Shown piece after piece: positions 1-7,604 of a DNA stretch of 15,960 nucleotides (position 1 is its first letter; the number at the start of each line of letters is the position of its first letter). The notes under the pieces were generated by a model. It saw nothing but the letters and a program-made list of their open reading frames with translations, made no database searches and had not been told where the DNA came from. The DNA comes from Deltaproteobacteria bacterium (GTDB lineage Bacteria > Desulfobacterota > Desulfovibrionia > Desulfovibrionales > Desulfovibrionaceae): NCBI GenBank assembly GCA_025350085.1, contig JANXYI010000360.1, forward strand, positions 1-15,960, read 5' to 3'. The position numbers were made by a program, and so were the translations under genes.

Positions 1-382
1 AAAAAGGGGCGGTAGTCGGTCTGGCCCAGGCAGGCCAGCAGCACGGCCGGATTGGGCTCAAGCACGAGCACCTTGTGCGTGTCCGGCGTGTTGACGAGCA
101 CGTGGTTCAGGCCGTAGCCAACATTGGAGCCCACGATGACCGTGGCCGAGAGGTCGGGCTTCTCGATCTCGACCCACTCCCGGTACAGCCGGGCGGGGGT
201 CAGGGCGTCGAAGATGCCGTTGCCGCAGGGCATGCGCCAGTCAATCAGTCCCCATTGGTTGACAAAGACGCTCGTTTTCAGGGATTCTTCGTCGAGCACG
301 CTGGCCGAGAGCCAGGCGTGGAGCGCCGGGTTGGCGCTCTCCAGGGCAGTGATGTTTTCTCTCAGATGCGGATATGCACTCA
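1..382 (-). CDS. DUF115 / MptE-like protein, N-terminal part (truncated by window edge)
   Basis: The first 127 codons of a minus-strand gene are visible and the rest lies beyond the left edge. The start ATG at 382 is preceded by a GAGGGA ribosome binding site about seven bases upstream. The visible protein starts MSAYPHLRENITALESANP and contains the stretch ATVIVGSNVGYGLNHVL (about residues 80-96), followed by VLVLEPNPAVL, a Rossmann-like beta strand, glycine loop and acidic second strand. This pattern resembles the DUF115 family (6-hydroxymethylpterin pyrophosphokinase MptE-like), whose bacterial members include Maf-type flagellin glycosylation proteins. There is no signal peptide, so it is probably cytoplasmic. 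It is divergent from the cysK fusion with 92 bases between the starts. The family call is from motif resemblance only, and another Rossmann-fold transferase is possible. Confidence 0.5.
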
Positions 383-474
383 TCGGGCGTTCCCTCGCGT
401 GTTTGGGGGCGGAAATGCAATTCGCGGGCCAGCGCCGAGCCAAGGGCTGAAAACCCGCAACCCAAGGATTAGTC

Positions 475-2799
475 ATGCAGCGCACGGACATATTGCGGCT
501 CGTGGGCAACACGCCCCTGGTGGAAATCCGCCGCCTGAACCCCTATCCCAACGTCAAAATCATGGCGAAGATCGAGTTCATGAACCCCGGCGGGTCCATC
601 AAGGACCGCGTGGCCGTGGCCATGATCGAGGCGGCCGAGGCGCGCGGGGAGCTCACCCCCGGCAAGACGATAATCGAGGCCACCAGCGGCAACACCGGCG
701 TGGGCCTGGCCATGGTCGCGGCGGTCAAGGGCTACAAGATGCTCCTGCTCATGCCCGAGACCGCCAGCGAGGAGCGCAAGCGCATCATGCGCGGCTTTGG
801 TGCCGAGATCCGCCTGACCCCGGGCCGCATGGGCACGGACGGGGCCATCGAGGAGGCCTACCGCCTGGCCCGCACCGAGCCGGACAAATACGTGCTCATG
901 GACCAGTTCAACAACCCGGCCAGCATCGAGGCCCACTACCTGGGCACCGGGCCGGAGATCTGGGAGCAGACCGGGGGCAAAGTCACCCACGCCGTGGCCA
1001 CGCTCGGCACCTCGGGCACGGCCATGGGCCTGGCCAAGCGCCTGCACGAGCACCCCGGCGTCAAGGTTGTGGCCGTGGAGCCCTTTGCCGGGCACAAGAT
1101 CCAGGGCCTGAAGAACATGCATGAGTCCTACCCGCCGGGCATCTACAACAAGAAGGCGCTCGACCAGATCCTCCACGTGGAGGATGAGGAGGCCTTCTCC
1201 ATGTGCCGCAAGCTGGCTCAGCAGGAGGGCCTGTTCGTGGGCATGAGCTCCGGCGCGGCCATGGCCGGGGCGCTCAAGCTGGCGGCCAGCCTCGAAGCCG
1301 AGGGCCAGCCTGGCTACATCGTGGTCATCTTTCCGGACTCCGGCGAGCGCTACCTGTCCACCCCGCTCTTCGCGGCCAAGGCCCAGGACGGCCTGCGGCT
1401 GATGAACCTGGCCACCGGGTCGAAAGCCCTGGTGGACGCCGCGGGCTCCTTGAACATCTACACCATCGGCCCCAGCCTGGACGAGCCCGACGACCCGGAC
1501 GCCTGGCGGCGCCTCGTGCTCTCCGACGTCCTGGCCCGGCACCTCGCCTCGCGCGGGGCTCAGGTCAAGGTCGCCGTAGGCCTGGCCGACCTGGACGACC
1601 GCACCCTTGCCGCGGCCCGGGCAGCGAATCAATCCCGCGCGGACTACGTGGCCGGGGTTCTGGAACGCATCCAGGCGCGCGCCCGGTCCCTGCGCCTGCT
1701 GCCGGAGACCATCTTCGAGCCGGCCTCGGGCTCCATGCCCCGGGCGCTGGACATCTGCCGCAGGCTGCTGGGCAAGGGCCTAGCCTACGAGAAGCTGCGC
1801 AGCGTGTACTTCGACGTGCGCCGCGACAAGCGCTACGGCGACATGCACCTCATGGACATGGACAAGCTCTCCGTGGGCAAGACCGTGGACCTGGACGACT
1901 ACGTCAAGGACAACCCGCTGGACTTCACCCTGTTCAAGCGCGCCAGTCTGCAGGACCTGAAGCTCGGCGACGTGGTGGAGACCGAGTGGGGCAACGTGCG
2001 GCCCAGCTGGTTCTTGCAGGTCGCCGTGGCGGGCCTCGCCGCCCTGGGGCAGGTGGACGTGCTCGTGGCCGGGGAAGACCACCAGTTCCCGCACCTGGAG
2101 AACCTGCGCGCGGTGTGGAGTGCGGCGGGCGTGGAGCCCAGGGCCTGGCTGGCGGACCGCAAGCTGGCCCGCGAGGAAGGGGTGGAGCTCACCCTGGACG
2201 CGCTGATTGATCAGACGGGGGGCCAGACCGGAAGCGCCGCGGGCCTGCGCCTGTGGCTCTTGTCCGCGGCCTACCGCAAGCCGCTCGCCGCGACAACGCA
2301 GAGCCTGTCCATGTGGGCGCGCAACTGGCACAAGGTCCAGGAGGCGGCCTGCGGCCTGCGCCTGGCCCAGGACAATGCGGAAACAAAGGGAGGCAAGGAC
2401 GTTTCCGACGAGCTGGAGCAGGCCGTGTTCGACTTGAAGGCCGGGCTCGCTACGGCCCTGGAGGACGACCTGTCCCTGCACCGCTACTGGCCCAAGCTGT
2501 TCACCTTCGTCAAACTCGTCAACGGCTGGCTGACCTCGGGCCTCTCCGGCGCGGCGGCCAGGCTGTGCCTCAAGCAGCTGGAGGCGGCCGACGCGGTGCT
2601 GGGCATCCTGGACCTCTCCCAGATGCCCGTACCCTGCGGCTGCCTGCCGGATAACGTGCGCGCCCTGCTGGACGAGCGCGAGGCCGCGCGCAGGAACAAG
2701 GACTTCGCGGCCTCCGATGCCCTGCGCGAGAAGCTGGCCGCCTGCGGCTTCCGCATGGAAGACACGGCCCAGGGGCCGCGCGTGTACGCCCTGGCCTAG
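475..2799 (+). CDS. cysK: Cysteine synthase (CysK) fused to a degenerate cysteinyl-tRNA-synthetase-like domain
   Basis: A 774-residue cytoplasmic fusion. Residues 1-305 are a complete O-acetylserine sulfhydrylase, the PLP enzyme joining sulfide to O-acetylserine: NTPLV at 12-16, the PLP lysine K43 in NPGGSIKDR, the substrate loop TSGNTG at 70-75, the phosphate loop GTSGT at 178-182 and PDSGERYLST near 287-296. Residues about 325-774 follow cysteinyl-tRNA synthetase from the first strand (YTIGP, 329-333) to the C-terminal helices (AARRNKDFAASDALR). The synthetase motifs are broken. The HIGH region reads PDDPDAWRR, the zinc cysteines are I331 and V516, zinc Glu is L544 (His kept as H540), and KMSKS is replaced by KLAREEG (563-569). 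It is therefore unlikely to charge tRNA and may be regulatory. The AAGGA ribosome site at 464-468 supports this start. A membrane protein follows nine bases after the stop. Confidence 0.93.
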   Translation: MQRTDILRLVGNTPLVEIRRLNPYPNVKIMAKIEFMNPGGSIKDRVAVAMIEAAEARGELTPGKTIIEATSGNTGVGLAMVAAVKGYKMLLLMPETASEERKRIMRGFGAEIRLTPGRMGTDGAIEEAYRLARTEPDKYVLMDQFNNPASIEAHYLGTGPEIWEQTGGKVTHAVATLGTSGTAMGLAKRLHEHPGVKVVAVEPFAGHKIQGLKNMHESYPPGIYNKKALDQILHVEDEEAFSMCRKLAQQEGLFVGMSSGAAMAGALKLAASLEAEGQPGYIVVIFPDSGERYLSTPLFAAKAQDGLRLMNLATGSKALVDAAGSLNIYTIGPSLDEPDDPDAWRRLVLSDVLARHLASRGAQVKVAVGLADLDDRTLAAARAANQSRADYVAGVLERIQARARSLRLLPETIFEPASGSMPRALDICRRLLGKGLAYEKLRSVYFDVRRDKRYGDMHLMDMDKLSVGKTVDLDDYVKDNPLDFTLFKRASLQDLKLGDVVETEWGNVRPSWFLQVAVAGLAALGQVDVLVAGEDHQFPHLENLRAVWSAAGVEPRAWLADRKLAREEGVELTLDALIDQTGGQTGSAAGLRLWLLSAAYRKPLAATTQSLSMWARNWHKVQEAACGLRLAQDNAETKGGKDVSDELEQAVFDLKAGLATALEDDLSLHRYWPKLFTFVKLVNGWLTSGLSGAAARLCLKQLEAADAVLGILDLSQMPVPCGCLPDNVRALLDEREAARRNKDFAASDALREKLAACGFRMEDTAQGPRVYALA

Positions 2800-2808
2800 G
2801 CGCCCGGC

Positions 2809-3225
2809 ATGTTCTGGCTCCACGCAACCCTGGCCTGGCTGGGCTTCGCCGCCCTGGCCGTGGCCTGCGGCGCGCTCAGGGTCCGGCTCCTCGAGCCCCT
2901 CATGGGGGAACCGGCGGCGCATGTCATCGGCACCCTGATTGTTTGCGTCCTTTTGCTGTACGGCATTTTCCGTTTTGTCCGCTGGACGGGTCTGAGCGCG
3001 ACGAATCGGCGAGACCGGTGCCGCCTTCTGGCCCTGGGCCTGTTCTGGACCCTCGCCACCGTGGCCTTTGAGTTCGGCTTCGGCCATTACGTCATGGGCC
3101 ATCCCTGGGCCCGCCTGCTGGCCGACTACAACCTCCTGGGCGGGCGCATCTGGGTGCTGGTGCTCGTGACCCTGTATGCCGGGCCGCGCCTGGTCGCCCG
3201 GGTTATCGACCGCTGGCGGAAGTGA
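2809..3225 (+). CDS. Small hypothetical membrane protein (four predicted helices)
   Basis: A 138-residue protein with four hydrophobic stretches, at about residues 5-25, 38-58, 70-90 and 112-130, and charged turns between them (RRDR near 67, RWRK at the C-terminus). I see no catalytic motif. The region FEFGFGHYVMGHPW between helices three and four, with several aromatic residues and two histidines, is the most distinctive part. The start lies nine bases after the cysK-fusion stop, without a clear Shine-Dalgarno sequence, so translation may be coupled to the upstream gene and the two are probably cotranscribed. I do not recognise the function. Confidence 0.75.
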   Translation: MFWLHATLAWLGFAALAVACGALRVRLLEPLMGEPAAHVIGTLIVCVLLLYGIFRFVRWTGLSATNRRDRCRLLALGLFWTLATVAFEFGFGHYVMGHPWARLLADYNLLGGRIWVLVLVTLYAGPRLVARVIDRWRK

Positions 3226-3239
3226 ACCGGTCCCCCGGA

Positions 3240-3275
3240 GGCGCCCGTGCAAACCGAACCGCAATTCCGGGCGCC
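3240..3275 (+). repeat. 8-bp perfect inverted repeat, possible weak terminator
   Basis: GGCGCCCG at 3240-3247 is matched by its exact reverse complement CGGGCGCC at 3268-3275, with a 20-base loop. It starts 14 bases after the membrane-protein stop. The following GTTGATTTGTCC is only moderately T-rich, so this could be a weak terminator for the cysK unit, but the loop is long and I would not insist on it. Confidence 0.3.
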
Positions 3276-3412
3276 GTTGATTTGTCCCTTGCCGCGGCGC
3301 TCTAGAATAACGACTCCTGCCGCTTCTTCGAGGCCTTCCGGGGCCTGTACAAGACCGGCCCGACCAGGACCAGCGTCTGCGGCCTGCACCTGCTTCTGGC
3401 GGAGCTGCGCGG
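3267..3412 (+). pseudogene. Decayed C-terminus of a MOFRL-family glycerate 2-kinase
   Basis: Between two intact genes one reading frame (starting at 3267) reads PGAVDLSLAAAL, an in-frame TAG at 3303-3305, then NNDSCRFFEAFRGL, YKTGPTRTSVCGL and HLLLAEL. This resembles the conserved end of MOFRL/TtuD-type glycerate 2-kinases, in which a leucine-rich strand is followed by NDSY-FFEALGDL and TGPTxTNV-D (recalled family pattern). The conserved asparagine and aspartate of the last motif are altered, there is a stop codon and no upstream body of the enzyme is present. It therefore looks like a gene remnant left by a deletion. A chance resemblance cannot be excluded without a search, but several blocks match in the right order and spacing. 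Confidence 0.5.
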
Positions 3413-3461
3413 GAGTCCCCTTGCGGGCGCGCTTTCTTTTCTGGTAGCGGAGTGTGTATCC

Positions 3462-3466
3462 GGAGG
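3462..3466 (+). promoter_or_regulatory. Ribosome binding site fixing the caspase-like gene start
   Basis: GGAGG lies six bases before the ATG at 3473. This favours 3473 over an upstream in-frame GTG at 3452, and leaves the hydrophobic signal sequence at the very N-terminus, as expected. Confidence 0.7.
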
Positions 3467-3472
3467 TGCCCC

Positions 3473-5860
3473 ATGCGCCGAATCCTCACCCTTGTGATCC
3501 TTGTCAGCCTAGTGCTCCTGCTGGCCGCGCCCGCTCTTGTCGCCATACAGCGGGCCCCGAAACAGGCCGACCAGCCAGCCACGCAGCCGAACCCGCAACA
3601 GGCCGCGCAGCCCGCCCAGCAGATCGCCCCGCAACCGGCCCAGCAGCCAGCCCAGCTGTCAGAGAGGCGCGTGGCGCTCGTCATCGGCAACGGGGCGTAC
3701 AAGCACGCGCCGCCGCTGCCCAATCCGGCCAACGACGCCCGGCTCATGGCCGAGGCCCTGCGCGCCATCGGCTTTGAGCTGGTGGGCGGCCGCGCGCTGA
3801 CCGACGTGGGCACCAAGGCCGAGCTGGACCAGGCCGTGCGGCGCTTCGGCGAGATGATCCGCGGCGGCGGGGTGGGGGTCTTTTTCTACGCCGGGCACGG
3901 GGTCCAGGTGGACGGCAAGAACTACCTCATCCCGGTGAACGCGGACGTGGGCTCCAGGGCCCAGATCAAGTACGAGCTGGTGGACGCGGACTACGTGCTG
4001 GACGAGATGAACGAGTCGAGCACCAAGGTCAATCTGGTCATCCTGGACGCCTGCCGCAACAACCCCTTTGCCGGGCGCGGCCTGCGCGCGGTGTCCCCGG
4101 GCCTGGCCACGGTGCTGGCGCCCAAGGGCACGCTCATCGCCTACTCCACCGCGCCGGGCAAGACCGCGGCCGACGGCACGGGCAAGAACAGCCCGTTCAG
4201 CGAGTCCCTGGCCCGGCAGCTGCGGACCCCGGGCCAGCGCATCGAGGACGTGTTCATCAACGTGGGCGTGGAGGTGGAGCAGGCCACGGGCGGCGCGCAG
4301 TCGCCCTGGCAGTCCAACAGCCTGCGCGGGATCTTCTGCCTGTCCGGGACCTGCGGGCAGGCGTCCGCTGTGGCGACCCCGGCGGCCAAGCCCCTGGACC
4401 TCAAGGCCGAGAAGCAGCGCGTGGCCGAGGAAGCGGCGCGGCTCAAGGGCGAGCAGGAGGAGCTGGCGCAGTTCCAGGCCCTGCAGGCGGAAAAGGCCCG
4501 CCTGGAGGCCGAGCGCCAGAAGGTGGCCCAGGCCAAGCAGCTGGCCCTGGCGCCCGTCCCCAAGCAGGGACCCCAGCAGGCACCGGGCGCGGCCCCCAAG
4601 GGCGCTGCGGGCCAGTGCCGCGTGGTGGCCTATGCGCCGGAGCAGGCCGTGCTCACCGGGCGCCTGGCTGTGACCGGAACCATGCGCGACGGGAAAAAGC
4701 TGCAAGCCCTGCTGCTTAATCTCGACGAGCCGGTGGTGGACGCCAATGGACGTTTCGGGGGCAAGCAGGAGTGCGGCAAGGCGGTGGAGCTGTTCAGCAG
4801 CGATGCAAGCCTCCAGACAAGGCTGTCCGGGCTTCTCAGGAATCAGAAAAACGTCACCATCACTGTCAGCGGCACCTTGACCGAGCACCATGACCCCGGC
4901 CGCCATTTCCTGCCGGTCATCATGGATGTCAAGGCCATCACGGAGGTCAAGGCCGGAGCAGGGGACCTCCCGGCTACAGGAGCGCAGCAGGCCCCGGCGT
5001 CGAACCAGCCGCCTCAGGCTGCTGCAAAGATGGATGAGGGGCAGAAGTCGCTCGGCCTGTTCAGGCCCGACCCGCCAAACGCCCCGAAGCCCGGCGCCCT
5101 TTGGAAGGACCCGGCCACAGGCATGGAGTTCGTCTGGGTGCCGGGCGGCTGCTTCAAGATGGGTTCACCGTCCTCCGAAGACGGGCGTGACGACAGTGAA
5201 GGTCCGGCGCACGAGGTCTGCGTCTCCGGCCTGTGGGTCGGGAAGTATGCTGTGACGAACGCCCAGTACCGGAAGTTCAAGCCGAAACACGACAGCCGGG
5301 ATTTCAAGGGCTTTTCTCTGAACGGGGACCGCCAGCCCGCCGTCAACCTGTCCTGGAATGATGCCACAGTCTATGCGCAGTGGCTTTCCGGCCAGGGCAG
5401 CGGGAGGTTCCGGCTGCCCACGGAGGCGGAATGGGAGTATGCGGCGCGCGCAGGCACCACCACCTCCTGGTTCTGGGGCGACAACCCGAAAGACGCCTGC
5501 AAGTATGCGAATCTGGAGGATAAAACCACCGAAAGGCTCCTCTGGTCCGCCATTTTCCCCCCTGACTGCGACGACGGGTACGGGGTGACCGCTCCGGTGG
5601 GCAGCTTCCGCCCCAACGCCTTCGGGCTGTACGACATGCTTGGGAATGCCTGGCAGTGGTGCGAGGATGTCTACGACAAGAACGCCTATGGGGCTCATCC
5701 AAGGGAAAATCCCGTCTCCACCGGCGGCGGGGCGGACAGGGTGTGCCGTGGCGGAAGTTGGCGCGGCGCGTTGTACAGAGCTCGCGCCTCGGCGCGGAAC
5801 CCCCGCTTGCCCGAATACTCTAACGACGACATCGGCCTGCGCCTCGTGCGCGAGCCCTAG
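3473..5860 (+). CDS. Exported caspase-like (peptidase C14) protein with C-terminal FGE-sulfatase / C-type-lectin-fold domain
   Basis: A 795-residue multidomain protein. Residues 1-24 form a signal peptide or anchor (MRR, then a run of Leu/Val/Ala). A Pro/Ala/Gln-rich linker follows to about 62. The caspase-type peptidase domain spans about 65-300, with RVALVIGNGAY at its first strand, catalytic His142 in YAGHGV and Cys194 in DACRNNPF. Residues about 308-360 are a charged coiled coil (EKQRVAEEAARLKGEQEE). Residues about 382-495 form a beta-rich segment that recalls DUF4431 (weak). Residues about 540-795 are an FGE-sulfatase/SUMF1 domain with MEFVWVPGGCFKMGS, RLPTEAEWEYAARAG, NAFGLYDMLGNAWQWCED and a final RGGSW...IGLRLVREP. 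The catalytic cysteines of true formylglycine-generating enzyme are absent after GGSW, so it is more likely a binding module. The stop overlaps that of convergent cobI (CTAG). Substrate and partner are unknown. Confidence 0.88.
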   Translation: MRRILTLVILVSLVLLLAAPALVAIQRAPKQADQPATQPNPQQAAQPAQQIAPQPAQQPAQLSERRVALVIGNGAYKHAPPLPNPANDARLMAEALRAIGFELVGGRALTDVGTKAELDQAVRRFGEMIRGGGVGVFFYAGHGVQVDGKNYLIPVNADVGSRAQIKYELVDADYVLDEMNESSTKVNLVILDACRNNPFAGRGLRAVSPGLATVLAPKGTLIAYSTAPGKTAADGTGKNSPFSESLARQLRTPGQRIEDVFINVGVEVEQATGGAQSPWQSNSLRGIFCLSGTCGQASAVATPAAKPLDLKAEKQRVAEEAARLKGEQEELAQFQALQAEKARLEAERQKVAQAKQLALAPVPKQGPQQAPGAAPKGAAGQCRVVAYAPEQAVLTGRLAVTGTMRDGKKLQALLLNLDEPVVDANGRFGGKQECGKAVELFSSDASLQTRLSGLLRNQKNVTITVSGTLTEHHDPGRHFLPVIMDVKAITEVKAGAGDLPATGAQQAPASNQPPQAAAKMDEGQKSLGLFRPDPPNAPKPGALWKDPATGMEFVWVPGGCFKMGSPSSEDGRDDSEGPAHEVCVSGLWVGKYAVTNAQYRKFKPKHDSRDFKGFSLNGDRQPAVNLSWNDATVYAQWLSGQGSGRFRLPTEAEWEYAARAGTTTSWFWGDNPKDACKYANLEDKTTERLLWSAIFPPDCDDGYGVTAPVGSFRPNAFGLYDMLGNAWQWCEDVYDKNAYGAHPRENPVSTGGGADRVCRGGSWRGALYRARASARNPRLPEYSNDDIGLRLVREP
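5753..5850 (+). other. Candidate variable region at the 3' end of the FGE domain gene
   Basis: The last 33 codons, from GGSW (residues 760-763) to IGLRLV, occupy the ligand-binding loop that is diversified in FGE-type targets of diversity-generating retroelements. Codons here include AGT, TTG (twice), AGA, GCT and TCT, which are rare in neighbouring genes of this GC-rich genome. This fits a variable region but also a poorly conserved loop. No template repeat or reverse transcriptase is visible in the window. Confidence 0.25.
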
Positions 5861-6573
5861 CCCCTAGCCCCCCGCCTGACCAGCACCAGCGAGAAGTAGC
5901 TCGGCTTGTCCGGCACACTATTCAGGTCCGTGATGACCTCTTCCCCTTCATGCCCCAGGCGCGTGACGAACACCGCCGAGTCGGCCAGGTTCAGCTTGGC
6001 CAGCACCCGGCGGATCACCGGCATGTTCTTGTAGGCCTTCAAAATAACAGATGAATCAGCGGCGGACAGGATGCGCGTGAGCTCCTCCTCCGTGGCCACG
6101 CCCGAGACCACGGCCAGGCTCTCGCCGCTCTCGGCCAGAACACGGCCGGTGTGCGCTGCCGCGGCCTGGTAGCTGGTGATGCCCGGGATGACCGCCACCG
6201 GGATCTCGGACAGCAGGCCATTGAGCGTGCGCAGCAGGTAGCCGAAGGTGCTGTAAGTCAGCGGGTCGCCGAGCGTCAGGAAGGCCGCGTCCTTGCCCTT
6301 GGCCAGCAGCCCGGCCACGGTGTCGGCGTTGGCGCGCCAGGCCTTGGTGAGTATGGCCTGATCCCGGGTCATGGGGAAGTCCAGGCGGATGACCTCCACG
6401 CCCGGCCGCAGGTGCGGGGCCGCGATGCTCTGGGCCAGGGAGGCCTCGTTCTTGGTGGACGCGGCGGCGAAGACCACGTCCACTTTCTTCAGCCTGTTCA
6501 CGGCCTTGAGGGTGATGAGCTCCGGGTCGCCGGGGCCCACGCCAATGCCGTAGAGTGTTCCGTAACGGGTCAT
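5857..6573 (-). CDS. cobI: Precorrin-2 / cobalt-factor II C20-methyltransferase (CobI/CbiL)
   Basis: A 238-residue cytoplasmic SAM-dependent methyltransferase that adds the C20 methyl group to the corrin precursor early in B12 synthesis. In an anaerobe carrying CbiK the substrate is probably cobalt-factor II (the CbiL reaction). Diagnostic blocks of the tetrapyrrole methylase family are present: GTLYGIGVGPGDPELITLKA at the N-terminus, FLTLGDPLTYSTFGYL near residue 100, and VIPGITSYQAAAA near 128-140. Length is normal. It is the last gene of the riboswitch-controlled operon. Its ATG overlaps the TGA of the binding-protein gene (ATGA), implying coupled translation, and its stop overlaps that of the convergent caspase-like gene. 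Another C-methyltransferase of the same fold is possible, but the N-terminus favours C20. Confidence 0.92.
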   Translation of the reverse strand: MTRYGTLYGIGVGPGDPELITLKAVNRLKKVDVVFAAASTKNEASLAQSIAAPHLRPGVEVIRLDFPMTRDQAILTKAWRANADTVAGLLAKGKDAAFLTLGDPLTYSTFGYLLRTLNGLLSEIPVAVIPGITSYQAAAAHTGRVLAESGESLAVVSGVATEEELTRILSAADSSVILKAYKNMPVIRRVLAKLNLADSAVFVTRLGHEGEEVITDLNSVPDKPSYFSLVLVRRGARG

Positions 6574-7604
6574 TTCCTGTCCTTCTGCTTTGCGCCCAGG
6601 GCGGGCTTGGGGTCATGAACGGGCTTGGCGCCTTTTGGGGGCCTGGCCCCGGGGGGTGCGATCTCCGGGTGCAGCAGGAGCGCCAGCTCTTCTGCGGCAT
6701 CGACATTGCGCGAGCCAGGGCGCGAGTACTTCTGCTCGTCCACGAACCAGGCCCGGCCGCTTTGGGCCGCGGGAATGGCGCGCAGGCGCGGGCGGCTGGT
6801 CAGCGGCAGGGGCGCGGGGTTCATGGGTCCGCGCTGGATGAGAAAGGCCTCAGGAGCCAGGCGGATGATCTCCTCCTCGCTCAGGCGCGCGAACTTTGCC
6901 TTGTCCTCCACACAGTTGACGCCCCCGGCGCGGCGGATGATCTCGGCCACCAGGCCGGTCTGCCCGGCTGCCAGCAGGTTCGGCGAGCGCACCTCGAAAA
7001 ACACGCGCGGGCGGGCAGCGCCCGCGAGCCTGGACTCCAGTGCCGTCAACCGCGCCTCCAGCCCGCGCACCATGTCCTCGGCCTGGGCTTCGGACCCGGT
7101 GAGCAGGCCCACGCGGCGGATGACGCTGAACAGCTCGGCAAAGGTGGCGGCGCGGAACACGGCCACGCGCACCCCGCGTTTTTTGAGCGCCTCCACGGGC
7201 AGGGAGGCCTCCTTGCGGCCCGCCAGCTGGAGCACCAGGTCCGGCCTTTGCGCCAGCACGGCCTCGATGTTCGGCCGCAGATGCGTGCCGATGACTGGCA
7301 GCCGCGCGATTGACGCGGGCAATGTGTCGGCATTTGTGCGCGCCACGATCACGTCCGCGCGGCCCAGGCTGCCCAGGATCTCGTTGAACGCGCCGTACAG
7401 CGCGATGACGCGCGCGGCCGGGTGTTCCAGCGTGATCTGCTGGCCCTGGTCGTCAATGACGCTGACCCCGGTTTTGGCGTCGAGGGCCAGCAGTCCGGGC
7501 GACAGAACCGGGTCAGCCCAGAGCAGCAGCACGAGCGCCAGGCACCAGATGCGCCTAGGGCGCGCCGGTGACCGGGTGCGGGCCCACGCGGATGTCCGTC
7601 TCAT
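6570..7604 (-). CDS. Periplasmic substrate-binding protein of a BtuF/FecB-type ABC transporter
   Basis: A 344-residue protein of the cobalamin/Fe3+-siderophore binding family (Peripla_BP_2). An arginine-rich n-region (first 18 residues) precedes the hydrophobic core LALVLLLWA and a likely cleavage near residue 40, so it is exported. The two-lobed fold is supported by RVIALYGAFNEILGSLG, VIGTHLRPNIEAVLAQRPDLVL and, in the second lobe, GLVAEIIRRAGGVNCVED. The last 30 residues form a Pro/Lys-rich tail beyond the usual domain. The start at 7604 is supported by GAAGGA five bases upstream and makes the gene overlap the ATPase gene by 50 bases. Gene order suggests import of a cobalt corrinoid, a tetrapyrrole or a metal chelate; the ligand cannot be read from the sequence. 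Confidence 0.85.
   Translation of the reverse strand: MRRTSAWARTRSPARPRRIWCLALVLLLWADPVLSPGLLALDAKTGVSVIDDQGQQITLEHPAARVIALYGAFNEILGSLGRADVIVARTNADTLPASIARLPVIGTHLRPNIEAVLAQRPDLVLQLAGRKEASLPVEALKKRGVRVAVFRAATFAELFSVIRRVGLLTGSEAQAEDMVRGLEARLTALESRLAGAARPRVFFEVRSPNLLAAGQTGLVAEIIRRAGGVNCVEDKAKFARLSEEEIIRLAPEAFLIQRGPMNPAPLPLTSRPRLRAIPAAQSGRAWFVDEQKYSRPGSRNVDAAEELALLLHPEIAPPGARPPKGAKPVHDPKPALGAKQKDRK

Noticed and set aside
3247..3447. A 66-codon plus-strand frame in the gap before the caspase-like gene
   Set aside because: No ribosome site and no recognisable composition. The neighbouring frame, with the glycerate-kinase blocks, explains the sequence better.
3562..3660. Gln/Pro/Ala-rich DNA repeat resembling a tandem repeat array
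   Set aside because: The units are irregular, and the stretch codes for a flexible linker between the signal sequence and the caspase domain. It is not a separate repeat element or CRISPR.
5040..5860. FGE domain as an active formylglycine-generating enzyme (sulfatase activator)
   Set aside because: The cysteines expected after GGSW are absent, there is no sulfatase gene nearby and the domain is fused to an exported protease, so a binding role is more likely.
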